The position numbers and the translations under genes were made by a program. Under the pieces are notes generated by a model that worked only from the letters and a program-made list of their open reading frames with translations, did not search any database and was not told where the DNA came from. From Limobrevibacterium gyesilva (GTDB lineage: Bacteria > Pseudomonadota > Alphaproteobacteria > Acetobacterales > Acetobacteraceae), in NCBI RefSeq assembly GCF_025989185.1, contig NZ_JAPDNT010000035.1, forward strand, positions 1 to 41,181: a DNA stretch of 41,181 bases, given 5' to 3'. Positions 39,574 to 41,181 of this stretch are shown one piece after another; the first letter of the stretch is position 1, and each line of letters opens with the position of its first letter.

Positions 39574-41181
39574 ATGCGCACGCAGAACACGTGGTTCCGA
39601 TTGACGGCGGTGCTCGCCATTGGCGGCCTGCTGCTCGGACCCGGTGCGGCTCCGGCGGCCTTCGCGCAGGCGGAGGCGCCGCAGGCCGGCGGCGATCCGC
39701 CGGCACGGGTGGGCCGGCTGGCGCGCATCGGCGGCACGGTGTCGTTCCATGCAGCCGGCCAGACGCAGTGGGAACCGGCAACGCTGAACTTCCCGGTGAC
39801 ATCGGGCAACTCGTTCTGGACCGAGCCGCGCTCGACCGCCGAGATCGAGGTGGGGCCGACGCATATCGCGCTGGATCAATCCACCGAGTTCGACATCGAC
39901 ACGCTGGACGACCACACGCTGACGGCGACGCTGCCGCAGGGGGCCGCCTATCTGCGCCTGCGCAACGTGCCGCCCGGCGACACCTATCAGATCCGCACCC
40001 CCCGCGGCGTGGTGACCATCGCCGAGCCCGGCCAGTACGCAGTGGCGGCCGGCGACACCGACCACCCGACCACCGTCTCCGTCGTCGACGGCAGCGCGCA
40101 GGTGTTCGGCGACAATGTCTCGCTGATAGTCCGGCCCCGTCAGACCGCGCAGATCACCGGCGCCGACAGTTTCCAGCCCAGCGTTGGCCCTCTGGTGACC
40201 GATCCGTTCCTGTCGGCGCACCTGGCGCAGCAGCGCCCGCCGGTGACCGGCCCCTATGCGCCGCCGCCGGTGGTGTCGCAGATGACCGGCGGCGATGCAC
40301 TGGCGGAGACGGGCAGCTGGGAGCCCAACCCGGAGTACGGGCAGGTCTGGTATCCGCCGGTGGCGCCGGGATGGGTGCCGTATCGCAGTGGCCACTGGGC
40401 CTTCGTGCCGCCCTGGGGCTGGACCTGGGTGGACGATGCCCCGTGGGGATTCGCGCCGTTCCATTACGGCCGCTGGGTGCAGTTCGGCCCGCGCTGGGGC
40501 TGGGTGCCGGTCGTACCCGGCCTGGCGGTGGCCGCGCCCATCTATCCCGTCTATGCCCCGGCGCTGGTCAGCTTCGTCGGCGTTGGTGTGGGCGTGGGGA
40601 TCGGCTTCGCCCTGGGGTCGTCGGTCGGCTGGTGCCCGCTGGGGCCGCGTGAGCCGTATTTTCCGCCCTATCGGGTCAGCAACACCTATATCCGCAACGT
40701 GAACGTCACGCATGTGACGAACGTGACCAACTTCAACAACGTGACTGTGAACAAGTTCGTCAACCGCAACGCGACCACGGTGGTGCCGGCGGCGACGATG
40801 ACCGGCTCTCGCCCGGTCGGCCCGGCGGCGCGGCGGGTTCCGCCGCAGACGCTGGCGTCGATGCAGGCGATGCGGGCGCCGCCGGTGCAGCCGACGGCCG
40901 GCACGGCCGGCGTGACGCCGGCGGTGGCGCGGCAGATGAACCTGGCGCAGCCGGGACCGGGCCTGGCGGCGCCGCGGCGGGTTGCGCCAGGCCCTGTGGT
41001 GCAGCCGAATCCGGCCGCCGGAATGGCGCTGCGGTCGCCGGGCGGCCCTGGTGCGCCGCGCGGTCCTGGCGCTCCTGGCGCTCCTGGCGCTCCTGGCGTC
41101 GTCGGTGCGCCAGTTGCGCCGGGCACAATGCAGCCTGGGCATCCCGGGCTGGGCACGGCAGCCGCCGGTGCGGCTGTTGGC
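39574..41181 (+). CDS. FecR-domain / DUF6600 exported protein (3' end beyond window)
   Basis: An open frame of 536 codons to the window edge. A signal peptide (basic start, core LTAVLAIGGLLLGPGAA, cleavage near residue 32) is followed by a FecR-like beta domain (about 45-190; RLARIGGTVSFHAAG, then YQIRTPRGVVTIAEPGQYAV). A Trp/Tyr-rich DUF6600-like block follows (about 248-320; PGWVPYRSGHWAFVPPWGWTWVDDAPWGF, FHYGRWVQFGPRWGWVP). Next come a hydrophobic Val/Gly segment, an Asn/Val-rich repeat (NVTHVTNVTNFNNVTVNK) and a Pro/Ala-rich tail with collagen-like Gly-Pro-X near residues 489-502. No sigma factor or TonB receptor gene adjoins it, so a classical FecR signalling role is unlikely; a surface or scaffold role is more plausible. 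The ATG follows AAGGATG by nine bases. Confidence 0.85.
   Translation, partial: MRTQNTWFRLTAVLAIGGLLLGPGAAPAAFAQAEAPQAGGDPPARVGRLARIGGTVSFHAAGQTQWEPATLNFPVTSGNSFWTEPRSTAEIEVGPTHIALDQSTEFDIDTLDDHTLTATLPQGAAYLRLRNVPPGDTYQIRTPRGVVTIAEPGQYAVAAGDTDHPTTVSVVDGSAQVFGDNVSLIVRPRQTAQITGADSFQPSVGPLVTDPFLSAHLAQQRPPVTGPYAPPPVVSQMTGGDALAETGSWEPNPEYGQVWYPPVAPGWVPYRSGHWAFVPPWGWTWVDDAPWGFAPFHYGRWVQFGPRWGWVPVVPGLAVAAPIYPVYAPALVSFVGVGVGVGIGFALGSSVGWCPLGPREPYFPPYRVSNTYIRNVNVTHVTNVTNFNNVTVNKFVNRNATTVVPAATMTGSRPVGPAARRVPPQTLASMQAMRAPPVQPTAGTAGVTPAVARQMNLAQPGPGLAAPRRVAPGPVVQPNPAAGMALRSPGGPGAPRGPGAPGAPGAPGVVGAPVAPGTMQPGHPGLGTAAAGAAVG

Noticed and set aside
41060-41100. Possible tandem-repeat array or phase-variable tract (three 9-base units)
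   Set aside because: Too short to call a repeat locus; unit length is a multiple of three and encodes Gly-Ala-Pro in frame, so it cannot switch the gene by frameshift.

Overview
This is a GC-rich chromosomal segment (about 70% GC by eye, strong G/C bias at third codon positions). It most likely comes from an alphaproteobacterium of the Rhodospirillales, plausibly Acetobacteraceae. The reasons are small gene families largely confined to Alphaproteobacteria (GapR/DUF2312, DUF1491, DUF1244), a three-gene split proton-translocating transhydrogenase, a CbpA/CbpM pair, and a long nested palindrome between convergent genes. The taxonomy is inferred from content, not from a marker gene. I found no rRNA, tRNA, CRISPR array, insertion sequence or prophage.

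Layout. 1-301: end of a PAP2-like membrane phosphatase. 291-3735 (minus): manC-gmd-rmd, which together make GDP-mannose and then most likely GDP-D-rhamnose for surface polysaccharide. 3883-6050 (plus): M20 amidohydrolase overlapping a ketopantoate-reductase-like dehydrogenase. 6108-7315 (plus): CbpA-type J-protein with its modulator CbpM. 7332-8035 (minus): a Rap1a/Tai-like exported protein followed by a glycine-zipper lipoprotein. 8313-9263 (minus): DUF429-like RNase H-fold protein. 9310-9843: cytochrome b561. 10306-12992 (plus): overlapping or closely spaced genes for a membrane protein, a cytochrome c with a sulfite-oxidase-like domain, a GT9-like protein and DUF1491. 12997-14257 (minus): GNAT acetyltransferase and 2OG-Fe(II) oxygenase. 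14642-15703: OmpA-type porin with a strong terminator, converging on a lipoprotein gene with its own terminator.

16753-21140 (plus): circularly permuted ATP-grasp protein, alpha-E protein, LysE exporter and a three-domain Ada repair protein. After a large nested palindrome, 21273-24889 (minus) is a coupled operon for glycerate 2-kinase, pyruvate kinase and a DUF3137 membrane protein; the two enzymes feed glycerate carbon to pyruvate through enolase. 24978-25627 (plus): DUF1244 and the nucleoid protein GapR. 25786-28487: a promoter carrying an inverted repeat, a cobalamin riboswitch, a 27-codon upstream ORF overlapping the metE start, and metE itself. Vitamin B12 is expected to shut off the B12-independent methionine synthase.

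28663-31028 (plus) is the least explained region: a DUF1906 (Rv2525c-like) glycoside-hydrolase-like protein, two predicted lipoproteins and a small unknown protein, packed like one operon with its own promoter-like sequence. It is my best candidate for an undescribed system. The rest is housekeeping or envelope: acyl-CoA synthetase (minus, 31071-32828), PepF-type oligopeptidase coupled to an ABC1/UbiB-like kinase (32875-36029), pntAA-pntAB-pntB (36132-39110), a Gly/Tyr-rich lipoprotein (minus, 39165-39380), and a FecR/DUF6600 exported protein that runs off the right edge.
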